A stretch of 64,000 bases of DNA from an uncultured Paludibacter sp. (GTDB taxonomy: Bacteria; Bacteroidota; Bacteroidia; Bacteroidales; Paludibacteraceae): positions 157,378 through 221,377 of the forward strand of contig CALCBD010000054.1 in NCBI GenBank assembly GCA_937897985.1, read 5' to 3'. Both the position numbers and the translations under genes were made by a program. Below are positions 26,764 to 35,558 of the stretch, in pieces (within the stretch, counting starts at the first letter, position 1; the number at the start of each line of letters is the position of its first letter). The notes beneath the pieces were generated by a model. That model saw only the letters and a list, made by a program, of their open reading frames with translations. It made no database searches and was not told the origin of the DNA.

Positions 26764-27666
26764 ATGAAAACAACCTTACGTGGCATAGTTCCACCATTAG
26801 TAACCCCACTATTAGACAATAATACACTCGATGTCAAAGGCCTCGAACGCCTGATAGAACATGTCATTGCAGGTGGTGTACATGGAATTTTTATACTTGG
26901 TACCACAGGTGAAGCACAAAGCCTGAGTTTCAGTCTTCGTTGCGAAATGATTATTCAAACTTCTGAAATACTGAAAAAACGTATTCCACTCTTGGTTGGA
27001 ATCACCGACACATCATTGTCGGACAGCGTTAAGCTGGCCGATCTGGCAGCCGATTGCGGAGCTGACGCGGTAGTATCGGCTCCTCCGTACTATTTTGCAA
27101 CCGGGCAGGACGAACTTGCTGAGTTTTATGAACAATTAATTCCTCAGCTGAAACTTCCGATATATCTTTATAATATGCCGTCGCATACCAAAGTCTCTTT
27201 TGCTCCGGCTACAGTTCGCAGAATAGCAAAAAACCCGAAAGTTCTTGGTTTTAAAGACAGTTCGGCAAACGGCACCTACTTCCAGTCGGTGATGCACGAA
27301 ATGAGAAACAGACCGGATTTTTCAATTTTTGTCGGACCCGAAGAAATGATGGCCGAAGTGGTGTTAATGGGTGCTCACGGAGGTGTAAACGGCGGCGCAA
27401 ATATGTTTCCGAAACTCTATGTCGACCTCTATAATGCAGCAGTTGCCACCGATATTGATAAAGTCAGGAAACTACAGGCTAAGGTAATGCAAATCAGTTC
27501 AACAATTTACACAGTTGGAAGCTATGGTTCAAGTTATCTGAAGGGCGTCAAAACCGGACTATCGGTGCTGGGAATTTGTAATGACTTTCTGGCTGCTCCC
27601 TTTAATAAATTCGATGAAGATCACAGGGAAAGAATCCGCTCTGCAATTGAAAATCTGGAGTTATAA
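26764..27666 (+). CDS. DapA-family aldolase/lyase
   Basis: 300 residues, class I aldolase barrel of the dihydrodipicolinate synthase / N-acetylneuraminate lyase family. Schiff-base Lys164 in GFKDSSAN, Tyr136 in YLYNMPS, and the phosphate-like loop GTTGEAQSL (DapA has GTTGE). It lies between two polysaccharide-degrading genes rather than lysine genes, so it is more likely a sugar-acid aldolase or dehydratase (for example for 2-keto-3-deoxy acids from galacturonate) than true DapA. It is 69 bases behind the GH2 gene. No signal peptide, so it acts in the cytoplasm. Confidence 0.85.
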   Translation: MKTTLRGIVPPLVTPLLDNNTLDVKGLERLIEHVIAGGVHGIFILGTTGEAQSLSFSLRCEMIIQTSEILKKRIPLLVGITDTSLSDSVKLADLAADCGADAVVSAPPYYFATGQDELAEFYEQLIPQLKLPIYLYNMPSHTKVSFAPATVRRIAKNPKVLGFKDSSANGTYFQSVMHEMRNRPDFSIFVGPEEMMAEVVLMGAHGGVNGGANMFPKLYVDLYNAAVATDIDKVRKLQAKVMQISSTIYTVGSYGSSYLKGVKTGLSVLGICNDFLAAPFNKFDEDHRERIRSAIENLEL

Positions 27667-27794
27667 AAAAATTCTATTGCTTTTACCTGTTCGCTTTTTT
27701 TTATACAGGGAAAAAATGCAGAAAATAAGTTATAAAACAACTTAAAAACATTAATTTACAACATGTTAATTGAAAATCGCATCTTTTTTTTATT

Positions 27795-27802
27795 TAAATT
27801 TG
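27795..27802 (+). promoter_or_regulatory. -7 element of the GH28 gene
   Basis: TAAATTTG matches TAnnTTTG. A TTG at 27770-27772 is 22 bases upstream and may be the -33 box. The leader to the ATG at 27898 would be about 90 bases, long enough for regulation. So GH28 and the esterase can be transcribed apart from the GH2 gene. Confidence 0.55.
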
Positions 27803-27897
27803 CGATGGGAAAAATGAAACGGGCGATAATTCCCCCGGCACTCAAATTACTAATTTACAGAATCAGAATTACAACTCTGAATAACAATACAATATAA

Positions 27898-29238
27898 ATG
27901 AAGAAAACATTTGGTTTATTTTTTATTTTAGTTCTGACAGGCCTGTTTTCGGTCAATGCAGCGCGGGTCGACATTCGGAAAGCAGGAGCAAAACCGGATG
28001 GTTTGAAACTTAACACTGCAATTATCAACAAAACCATTGATCAACTGAATGCAAATGGTGGCGGCACTTTATATTTTCCGGCCGGCCGGTACCTGACCGG
28101 TGCGATTAAACTGAAAAGTAATATCACCATCGAGCTCGAAGCAGGTGCAACACTACTTTTTTCTGATAATTTCGACGATTATCTGCCTTTTGTCGAAATG
28201 CGGCACGAAGGAATCATGATGAAGAGTTTCTCTCCTCTGATTTCGGCTGTCGACGCCGAAAACATCACCATCAAAGGTGAAGGAAAAATTGACGGTCAGG
28301 GTAAAAAATGGTGGGATGAATTTTTCAGAATCTATGTGGATCTGGAAAAGAATGGTGTTCGGGATTTAAATAAATACCAGACCATGTGGGACCAATCGAA
28401 TGATGTGAAAGCCCTCTATGCCGAAACAAACGAAGATTACATCCCTTCATTTCAGCGCCGCTTTTTTCGTCCGCCACTGATTCAGCCGCTTCGTTGTAAA
28501 AATGTTCGAATTGAAGGGATTACAATTGTCAATTCTCCTTTCTGGACCATCAATCCCGAGTTTTGCGAAAACATCACCATCGATAAGGTCACTATCAACA
28601 ACCCGCTTTCGCCCAATACTGATGGGATAAATCCCGAATCGTGCCGTTATGTTCACATCTCCAATTGTCATATCTCGGTAGGCGATGATTGTATTACACT
28701 GAAAAGCGGACGTGATTTGCAGGCACGCAAACTGGGATGGCCCGATGAAAATATTACAATTACCAACTGTACAATGCTTGCAGGCCATGGCGGAGTAGTT
28801 ATCGGTAGCGAAATGAGCGCAGGAGTGAAAAAGGTGACTATATCCAATTGTGTTTTCGACGGAACCGACAGGGGAATCCGTATTAAATCGACTCGTGGTC
28901 GGGGAGGAGTGGTCGAAGATATTCAGGTCAGTAATATTGTGATGAAAAACATTCGCGAAGAAGCAATTATTCTTGATATGCTCTATTCTAAGATGCCAGC
29001 CGAAGCTCTGAGCGAACGTACACCCGTTTTCCGGAATATCAACATCAACAATGTAACAGGTTCGGATGTACTTATTCCTGTAAAAATAAGAGGATTGGAG
29101 GAGTCTCCGATCAGCAATATCACTTTCACCAATATCAATATTGATGGAAAGGAAAAATGTGTTTTTCAGAACTGCCGTGATATCAAAATGACGGGTGTGT
29201 TTGTAAATGGTGAAAGAATCGACGATCAGATTCGTTGA
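27898..29238 (+). CDS. Glycoside hydrolase family 28 (polygalacturonase/galacturonidase)
   Basis: 446 residues, signal peptide then a right-handed beta-helix. GH28 catalytic motifs are all present: Asp242 in SPNTDGINPE, Asp263-264 in SVGDDCITLKSG, His297 in LAGHGGVVIGSE, and Arg328/Lys330 in RGIRIKSTRG. The N-terminus has the pectate-lyase-3-like start VDIRKAGAKPDG. It hydrolyses alpha-1,4 galacturonic acid bonds in pectin, probably in the periplasm. The next gene, an alpha/beta hydrolase, begins 52 bases downstream. The pairing of GH28 with a hydrolase of this type recalls BT1018-BT1017 of the Bacteroides thetaiotaomicron RG-II locus, as I remember it. Confidence 0.93.
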   Translation: MKKTFGLFFILVLTGLFSVNAARVDIRKAGAKPDGLKLNTAIINKTIDQLNANGGGTLYFPAGRYLTGAIKLKSNITIELEAGATLLFSDNFDDYLPFVEMRHEGIMMKSFSPLISAVDAENITIKGEGKIDGQGKKWWDEFFRIYVDLEKNGVRDLNKYQTMWDQSNDVKALYAETNEDYIPSFQRRFFRPPLIQPLRCKNVRIEGITIVNSPFWTINPEFCENITIDKVTINNPLSPNTDGINPESCRYVHISNCHISVGDDCITLKSGRDLQARKLGWPDENITITNCTMLAGHGGVVIGSEMSAGVKKVTISNCVFDGTDRGIRIKSTRGRGGVVEDIQVSNIVMKNIREEAIILDMLYSKMPAEALSERTPVFRNININNVTGSDVLIPVKIRGLEESPISNITFTNINIDGKEKCVFQNCRDIKMTGVFVNGERIDDQIR

Positions 29239-29290
29239 TTTTCGGAGTTTCAGTGTTTATTTTTTAATCAATATTATCTCAACAGAAGGT

Positions 29291-31306
29291 ATGAATATTT
29301 CTTTAATCAGTTCGGATAAATGCAGAAGCAGGAGTTTTTTCAGCAGTTTCGCGGGATTGTTGTTGTTGATGATCAGCCCAACTTTACCTGCACAAACTTA
29401 CGAAACACAATTTGCCAGGCCGCTTGGTCAGGTGTTAAATGAAATAGGTACACGTTTTAATATAAAACTGAAATACGATGTCGATACAACCGGAAAAGTT
29501 GTTCCATTTGCCGACTTTCGTATTCGTCCTTATTCGCCCGAAGAATCGCTGACAAATGTGTTGAGCCTGTTCGATTTTAAATATGCCAGACAGGATGAAA
29601 AAACCTATAAAATAAAGGCTTACGAATATCCGCGAAGAACTCCGGAAGATGGGAAAAAACAGCTGTCATATCTCAATTCGCTTTACAAAGACTCCGCCGA
29701 ATGGGCAATCCGCCGACCGGCACTTAAAAAGGAATACCGCGAAAGACTGCAAATAGATCCTGTCCTTCAGCAACGCGTAGCTACAAAACCAATTTTTGGT
29801 AAAATACGCAAATTCGATGGATATACCGTTCAGAATATGGCCATCGAAACCTTGCCCGGACTATATGTTTGCGGTTCGGTTTATTCACCAACAGGCAAAG
29901 GTAAACATGCCCTGATTCTCTGTCCGAACGGGCATTGGGCCGACGGCCGCTACAATAGTGACGAACAAACACGTTTCGCCACACTGGCACGAATGGGTGC
30001 GGTATGTGTGAGTTACGACCTCTTTGGATGGGGCGAATCGGAATTACAGGTCGGCATGCCGGCTCACCGGACACCGGTTGCCGAAATCGTGCAGTTGATG
30101 AACGGACTTACCATTCTCGACTATATGCTGACCCGCAACGACATTGACCCTCAACGTGTCGGCGCAAATGGTGGCTCGGGTGGCGGGACTCAGGTTGTTC
30201 AGCTTACTGTGCTCGACGACCGGTTTACGGCCGCTTGTCCCACGGTGAATCTGGCGTCGCATTTCGATGGCGGTTGCCCCTGCGAAAGCGGTATGCCCGG
30301 TATGCTGGCCTGTGATGGCACCAACAATGCCGAATTAATGGCTGCATTTGCTCCGAAACCTGTCTGTGTTATTTCGGATGGTGGCGACTGGACTGCTTCT
30401 GTACCCGAACTCGAATTTCCGTATCTGCAAAGAATTTATAATTTCTATCATGCCGGAAACAATGTAACCAATGTACATCTGGCGGCCGAAAAGCACGATT
30501 TCGGAGTGAATAAACGTGCAGCGGTTTACGACTTCTTTGTTAGCTCCTTTCATCTCGATAAAACCAAATGTGACGAATCAAAAGTAACCATCGAACCTAA
30601 AGAAGCAATGTACAGCTTTGGCGTAAATGCTGAAAAAATGCCTGCCAATGCAATACGTGATTTTGGGACGGTTGAAAAATACTTTAACAAAAAGGCTGAC
30701 GCAAAAATCCATTCGGACATTGATTTGGAGAAGCGGGCACGAAATTTTGTCGACACGCTGAAATTAAATGATAAAGAAAAGGAAAACCGGGTATTTAATG
30801 TGATTAAAACCCACATGAAAGCAGTACGCGACTGGCACAATGAACACCCTTATACGTCGGTACCTGCAGGAATAAATCCGCGAAACGGCGAAAAACTGAC
30901 CGATGTACATCGTGATGTGATAGCCTGTTCGGCCAAACCAAAATCCGTTCATGAAAATCTGATGAACGGACTTCGTAAGGACCTGACCGAAGATCAGACT
31001 GACTTGATTCTGGATTTATACACGATTGGTAAATATCAGTTCACTCTGAAAGGTTTCAAAGCTATAGTGCCCGATATGACTGAAAAAGAGGAACAGTACG
31101 TTATACAACAGCTTCGAATGGCCCGTGAGCAAGCCGTGGACTTCAAAACAATGAAAGGTGAAATCTCAGCCATATTTGAGATTTACAAAGACAATTGTGA
31201 AAAATATTTCAACGAAAACGGTCGAAACTGGCGGCAAATGTACAAAACTTACACTAATCGGTTAAAGGCAGAGAAAGAGGCAAAGAAAAAAATCAACATT
31301 CAGTAG
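29291..31306 (+). CDS. Exported alpha/beta hydrolase with STN-like N-terminus and DUF3826-like C-terminus
   Basis: 671 residues from ATG 29291, preceded by AGAAGG; an earlier in-frame start would overlap GH28 and hide the signal peptide (SFAGLLLLMISPTLPAQ). Residues about 40-115 look like an STN domain (ARPLGQVLNEIGTRFNIKLKYD, then YSPEESLTNVLSLFDFKY). The alpha/beta hydrolase follows: GHWADGRYN, YDLFGWGESEL, nucleophile Ser296 in ANGGSGGGTQ, His402 in EKHDFGVN. The last 170 residues (from about ENRVFNVIKTHMKAVRDWH) resemble DUF3826. Likely a pectin methyl- or acetyl-esterase (compare BT1017). The activity is inferred from neighbour GH28. Confidence 0.82.
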   Translation: MNISLISSDKCRSRSFFSSFAGLLLLMISPTLPAQTYETQFARPLGQVLNEIGTRFNIKLKYDVDTTGKVVPFADFRIRPYSPEESLTNVLSLFDFKYARQDEKTYKIKAYEYPRRTPEDGKKQLSYLNSLYKDSAEWAIRRPALKKEYRERLQIDPVLQQRVATKPIFGKIRKFDGYTVQNMAIETLPGLYVCGSVYSPTGKGKHALILCPNGHWADGRYNSDEQTRFATLARMGAVCVSYDLFGWGESELQVGMPAHRTPVAEIVQLMNGLTILDYMLTRNDIDPQRVGANGGSGGGTQVVQLTVLDDRFTAACPTVNLASHFDGGCPCESGMPGMLACDGTNNAELMAAFAPKPVCVISDGGDWTASVPELEFPYLQRIYNFYHAGNNVTNVHLAAEKHDFGVNKRAAVYDFFVSSFHLDKTKCDESKVTIEPKEAMYSFGVNAEKMPANAIRDFGTVEKYFNKKADAKIHSDIDLEKRARNFVDTLKLNDKEKENRVFNVIKTHMKAVRDWHNEHPYTSVPAGINPRNGEKLTDVHRDVIACSAKPKSVHENLMNGLRKDLTEDQTDLILDLYTIGKYQFTLKGFKAIVPDMTEKEEQYVIQQLRMAREQAVDFKTMKGEISAIFEIYKDNCEKYFNENGRNWRQMYKTYTNRLKAEKEAKKKINIQ

Positions 31307-31432
31307 TTTGCTCAGGAACTGAACCGCTTTTTTTCAGCAATGAAGCACGAAAATTTCAATTATGTTGAAAACTGGAGCAAATCTGTTTCAAAATTCTACA
31401 CATCCAAAGAGTAATTCACGATTTGTAAATCA

Positions 31433-31522
31433 TTTTTTGAACGCTACGTCGCGAAGTCGCTACGTCACGAAGAAAAATACAACTTTGCGGCTTAGTTTCA
31501 TAGCGCCGTTGCGTTCAAAAAA
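31433..31522. repeat. 90-bp element with 12-bp terminal inverted repeats
   Basis: TTTTTTGAACGC at 31433-31444 and GCGTTCAAAAAA at 31511-31522 are perfect inverted copies. The inside contains CGCGAAGTCGCTACGTCACGAAG and a GCGGCTTAG stretch, similar in style to the repeat at 58340-58461. No open frame inside. It lies between the convergent esterase and yqeY genes, 9 bases from the yqeY stop, and could serve as a terminator or be a small mobile remnant. Confidence 0.65.
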
Positions 31523-31531
31523 CATATTTTC

Positions 31532-31987
31532 CTATTTCGCCAGCAGGGCTTTCACTTTTTCAGATATTAGTCGTCCTTCGGTCTTACCTGCAAGCTTTTT
31601 GCTGGCTACACCCATTACTTTTCCCATGTCCTGCGGGCCAGTTGCTCCAACTTCGGCGATGATCTGCGAAATGGCAAGTTCCAATTCAGAGTCGGTCATC
31701 TGAACAGGAAGGTACTTTTCAATTACCGCAGCTTCAGCCAGTTCATTCTCAGCCAGTTCGGGGCGGTTTTGTTCGGCATAAATCAGAGCTGACTCCTTAC
31801 GTTGTTTCAGCATTTTCAACAGGATTTTCACTGCCACATCGTCGGCCAGATTGCCATCACCACCTTTAGCCGTTTTGGCTTCTATAAATTCTTTTTTTAT
31901 TCCGCGCAAAGCTTCTAAAGTAACTTTTTCGCGGGCTAACATTGCCGTTTTAATGTCATTACTGACTTTATCAAAGAGTTCGTTCAT
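31532..31987 (-). CDS. yqeY: GatB/YqeY domain protein
   Basis: 151 residues, the full length of the YqeY family: helical N-terminal part (LEALRGIKKEFIEAKTAKG) and the C-terminal GatB/YqeY-like helices (MGKVMGVASKKLAGKTEG). The family is related to the tRNA-binding end of GatB but its exact role is not established. It follows ftsZ by 67 bases on the same strand, as often in Bacteroidales. Confidence 0.92.
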   Translation of the reverse strand: MNELFDKVSNDIKTAMLAREKVTLEALRGIKKEFIEAKTAKGGDGNLADDVAVKILLKMLKQRKESALIYAEQNRPELAENELAEAAVIEKYLPVQMTDSELELAISQIIAEVGATGPQDMGKVMGVASKKLAGKTEGRLISEKVKALLAK

Positions 31988-32054
31988 CGTTTTTTAAATT
32001 TTTAGTTTTGGTAAGTGAGTTGTTTTTTTACATCAAAAAAATCAATTACCTGAA

Positions 32055-33380
32055 TTACTTATTCAATAATTTTCTTTTCCATGCAGGGATATTTTCAACA
32101 CTTTTCAGGGTCGATTCATCTTCCAGATCATCGAGAGTGAAAGTTTTCAAATCCGGTTCATCCGGCAATTGCGGTTCCGGTTCAGCAATTTTTTGCTTAC
32201 CGTAGTATTTATTCATAGCCTTTTCAATCTCGTCATCCGGCAATTCGACCGTTACTTTTTCCTTATTTTCTGCTGGAGCCGGTTGATATCGGGGCGCAGC
32301 TAAATGTTCTGCCATCAACTGATTGTGTGTTGTATGTTGCTGTTGTTGCTGTTGTTGTTTTGGTTTTTCGGCAACTGCTCCCGCCGGCATTCCGGGGATA
32401 TCACTTACCTTATAACCCGTAGCAATAATGGTGATTTTCACACTGTCGCCGAGGCTGTCGTCGAAAGTAGCACCCCAGATGACCTGTACGTTTTCGCCGG
32501 CCTTGTTCATAAAGTCATGAATCTGTTGTACTTCTTCCATTTTAATCTGATTGGTGGTCGAACAGTACAGGCTCAGTAATATTTTACCGGCACCCCTGAC
32601 GTCATTCGTATTCAGCAACGGTGAATTCAGAGCATCTTCAATCGCTTTGCTGATACGGTTTTCGCCCGATGCATATCCTGTATTCATGATGGCTACATTT
32701 CCATCCTTCATGATGCTGTATACATCGGCAAAGTCGGTATTGATATAGCCCGTAACTGTGATAATTTCGGCAATTCCCTTAGCGGCATTTGTAAGCACAT
32801 CGTCGGCTTTGGCAAAAGCATTGGAAAGTTCGAGATCGGGATAAATTTCTTTCAGTTTTTCGTTGTTAATCACCAAAATAGCATCGACATGTTCGCTCAG
32901 CGCTGCAACACCCTCGAGAGCCTGTTTAATTTTTAAATTTCCTTCGAAAGCGAAGGGTATAGTCACAATGCCTACCGTAAGAATTCCCAGATCGTGTGCT
33001 GCTTTGGCCACTACCGGCGAAGCCCCGGTTCCGGTGCCACCACCCATACCGGCAGTAACAAACACCATTTTGGTATTGTCCTTCAATAAATTCTGAATTT
33101 TCTCAATGGATTCTTCGGCTGCCTGCCTTGCGATGACAGGATTACCACCTGCCCCCAGCCCGGCTGTTGTATCAACACCCAGCTGAATCTTTGTCGGCAC
33201 CGGCGATTTAATAAGTGCCTGATTGTCGGTATTACACACCACAAATTTTACGTCGGTAATACCCTGGCGATACATGTGATTCACTGCATTGCCTCCTCCG
33301 CCGCCCACACCTATCACTTTAATAATCGATGTTTCGACTAACGGAAGTTCCAAAGGTAAACTGTCTTCTAAGTAGCTCAT
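32055..33380 (-). CDS. ftsZ: Cell division GTPase FtsZ
   Basis: 441 residues. The tubulin signature GGGTGTG is at 113-119; the N-terminal nucleotide motif GVGGGGGNAVNHM is at 24-36; the T7 loop NTDFAD (Asn214, Asp216, Asp219) is intact. After about residue 335 comes a variable linker with a run of seven Gln (342-348), then acidic and Pro-rich sequence and the C-terminal tail NIPAWKRKLLNK, which replaces the usual FtsA-binding peptide IPAFLRK-like motif. It polymerises into the division ring. Last gene of the dcw cluster before yqeY; 82 bases with a hairpin separate it from ftsA. Confidence 0.97.
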   Translation of the reverse strand: MSYLEDSLPLELPLVETSIIKVIGVGGGGGNAVNHMYRQGITDVKFVVCNTDNQALIKSPVPTKIQLGVDTTAGLGAGGNPVIARQAAEESIEKIQNLLKDNTKMVFVTAGMGGGTGTGASPVVAKAAHDLGILTVGIVTIPFAFEGNLKIKQALEGVAALSEHVDAILVINNEKLKEIYPDLELSNAFAKADDVLTNAAKGIAEIITVTGYINTDFADVYSIMKDGNVAIMNTGYASGENRISKAIEDALNSPLLNTNDVRGAGKILLSLYCSTTNQIKMEEVQQIHDFMNKAGENVQVIWGATFDDSLGDSVKITIIATGYKVSDIPGMPAGAVAEKPKQQQQQQQHTTHNQLMAEHLAAPRYQPAPAENKEKVTVELPDDEIEKAMNKYYGKQKIAEPEPQLPDEPDLKTFTLDDLEDESTLKSVENIPAWKRKLLNK

Positions 33381-33422
33381 ATATTGTTTTTATTCTGTTT
33401 TTTTTGAAATTGAAATTTTCCA

Positions 33423-33449
33423 CACCTGAAAAAACCTCCGTTTCAGGTG
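33423..33449 (-). promoter_or_regulatory. Hairpin between ftsA and ftsZ
   Basis: CACCTGAAA and TTTCAGGTG form a perfect 9-bp stem with a 9-base loop; in the mRNA the loop reads CGGAGGTTT. No T run follows in the mRNA direction, so it is not a classical terminator. It could be an RNA processing or stability element setting ftsZ level apart from ftsA. Confidence 0.45.
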
Positions 33450-33462
33450 CGTTTTCAGTCCT

Positions 33463-34725
33463 TTAATTCATACTGTTTTCGTCTCCGAAAAAATTGATCA
33501 ACCCTGTGGTAATCCTGTCCTTGATGTTTTTACCCGGAAGTTTTACCGGTTTATTCTTCTTTGTTTCTTCGACAGGATGACTCTGACGGTATTCATGATT
33601 TAAAATAATTGTACCCACAAGCTGACTGTAAATCGTGTCGTGATATTTTGATGGAGATTTTTCTGTTAACCAGTCAGAATGATTACCTATCCGTGCATTC
33701 ATATCCGACTTTTCGAAAATAAATTCGGTGAGGTGACTTAGTTTTGATGCTCCTCCTGTTATAATAATTCCACCTTCAAGGGGTTCCGGAAAATTCTGTA
33801 TGGCCTTAAATACAGGTTCCAGAATTTCTTCGAGCCGGGCTTCGATGATGGTTGCGAGAAATTGTGTCGAAATTCTGACAGGAGGCATTTCAGCTCCGAT
33901 AGCAGGTATCTGCACATAAATAGGTTCTTCCACCATTTTTTCGAGAGCACATCCTTTAAGACATTTCAATCGTTCGGCATGCATTTCACTAATGCCAAGT
34001 TCCTGAATATCATGCGTAATGTTTTTTCCTCCCAAAGGCACAACAAGCATTTGCTTTAATACTTCATTTTTATAAATGGCAAGTGTTGTGGTGGATGCTC
34101 CGAAATTGATCAGTGCACAACCGTTTTCACGTTCTTCCTCATCGAGTACTGCAGCAGAGATGGATTCGATGGCAACAGGAGTACATTCGGTGATAATTCC
34201 CGTACGTTCAAAACATCTTTCTAACGACTCCGAAATAATTTTACTTCCATAAATAACTGTATAATTGCCAATGATCTGAACTGCTTTTTTGTTGACCGGT
34301 TCATCTGTGCGGTGTCCATCCAATTCGTAATATACAGGTATTACATCGTAAACAGCCACATTTTCGCGTTGTACCTTTTTAGTACATTCTTCAGTCATCT
34401 CAAAAATCAGGTTTTCGCTCACCGTTTTTGATGCACCTACAAAGCGGCTTACACTCATGTTCAGGCTTTTCATGCTTTTGGCACCTATACTTACTGAAAC
34501 ATGATCGACATCCTGGCTTTTCGCACTGTTTTTTATCAGTTTGTAAAGTTCACTGATTTTATAAGCCGCACCCGAAACTTGTTCGACAATTCCATTTTTG
34601 ACGTCATCCGATGCCTTCATCTCATCAGCCAGAATCTTCAATGTATTATCGGGCTGAACTTCGGCTGCCAAAGCGGAAATTTTTGAACTTCCCACATCTA
34701 TTGCAATATACTTATTTGACATCAT
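33463..34725 (-). CDS. ftsA: Cell division protein FtsA
   Basis: 420 residues, actin-like ATPase fold: KYIAIDVGSSKISALAAE at the N-terminus (phosphate 1), GCALINFGASTTTLAIY (phosphate 2) and GGIIITGGASKLSHL (adenosine motif). It tethers FtsZ to the membrane. The C-terminus ends in a helix (ITTGLINFFGD) that may be the amphipathic membrane anchor. Its ATG overlaps the ftsQ stop by four bases, implying translational coupling. Confidence 0.96.
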   Translation of the reverse strand: MMSNKYIAIDVGSSKISALAAEVQPDNTLKILADEMKASDDVKNGIVEQVSGAAYKISELYKLIKNSAKSQDVDHVSVSIGAKSMKSLNMSVSRFVGASKTVSENLIFEMTEECTKKVQRENVAVYDVIPVYYELDGHRTDEPVNKKAVQIIGNYTVIYGSKIISESLERCFERTGIITECTPVAIESISAAVLDEEERENGCALINFGASTTTLAIYKNEVLKQMLVVPLGGKNITHDIQELGISEMHAERLKCLKGCALEKMVEEPIYVQIPAIGAEMPPVRISTQFLATIIEARLEEILEPVFKAIQNFPEPLEGGIIITGGASKLSHLTEFIFEKSDMNARIGNHSDWLTEKSPSKYHDTIYSQLVGTIILNHEYRQSHPVEETKKNKPVKLPGKNIKDRITTGLINFFGDENSMN

Positions 34726-35531
34726 AATTTATTTATTGAGTTACTGTCATTTTTCTGTACAGGTACAATGTTGTGTACAGTATTATTCATTCCTTTTTTT
34801 GAACATACAATTTGATCATCATACTCTAAATTGATCGTATCATATAAGTTCCATCCAATGGTATTAAACCCCTGCTTGTAAAGCAGATAAAGACGATTAA
34901 GCTTTTGTTCGAAATTTTCAGGACTGCCGAGTATGATTACTGCTTCACCCACACGGGGTACAAGCTCAAGAGTTTGATCATCACGTACATAAATTTGTTC
35001 TATCTGTGAATTCCAGAACGAATCACGGTCGAGAAAACTGATAAAGTCGAACAGTTTACCGGTTGCAAACGATTTTGTAACACGACCCGATACAACCGGA
35101 ACATAGGCTGCATAATTCAACGATACAGGAAAAAAACGGCGTTCTGTATCGACATAAATATTTTGTGAACCGGCAATTAAAAATTTAGGAGTACGCTGTA
35201 GTACTTCAATACAAATTTTACCCGAGGGAGTCTTGTAACATTCCACTTTTTTAAGCATCGGGTTTTTAAGCAATTCATTCTCAATATCTTCTGTCCGAAT
35301 GTGTCCGAAATTCCGACCAATCGGATTTAAGCCCCTGCTTTCGAGCGCAACCGCTATGTCTTTTTCGTTGATTAACCTGATGTTTTCAGAATTAATAAAT
35401 CTGATGTCCAGATCATTACAGATTTTTTGATTGTCGGTTGCATTAAAGCTATACACTGCAAATCCCAGATACCCCAATACAATCAGGGCACAAAGTATGG
35501 CGAAAATATATCCTACTGTTGAGATTTTCAT
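34722..35531 (-). CDS. ftsQ: Cell division protein FtsQ
   Basis: 269 residues with one N-terminal membrane helix (IFAILCALIVLGYLGFAVYSF) and a periplasmic part holding a POTRA-like region (about 45-115, DIAVALESRGLNPIGRNFG, ENELLKNPMLKKVECYK) and a beta domain. It is divergent, as usual in Bacteroidota, and identified largely by its place between murC and ftsA. It links divisome components in the periplasm. Confidence 0.9.
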   Translation of the reverse strand: MKISTVGYIFAILCALIVLGYLGFAVYSFNATDNQKICNDLDIRFINSENIRLINEKDIAVALESRGLNPIGRNFGHIRTEDIENELLKNPMLKKVECYKTPSGKICIEVLQRTPKFLIAGSQNIYVDTERRFFPVSLNYAAYVPVVSGRVTKSFATGKLFDFISFLDRDSFWNSQIEQIYVRDDQTLELVPRVGEAVIILGSPENFEQKLNRLYLLYKQGFNTIGWNLYDTINLEYDDQIVCSKKGMNNTVHNIVPVQKNDSNSINKL

Positions 35532-35558
35532 ATTTATAATTGACTGACCTTTAACTGA

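Noticed and set aside
31340..31414. 24-codon plus-strand frame starting MKHENFNYVENW
   Set aside because: Codons look natural, but it is too short, has no leader signal and no known family; it may be chance or a remnant.
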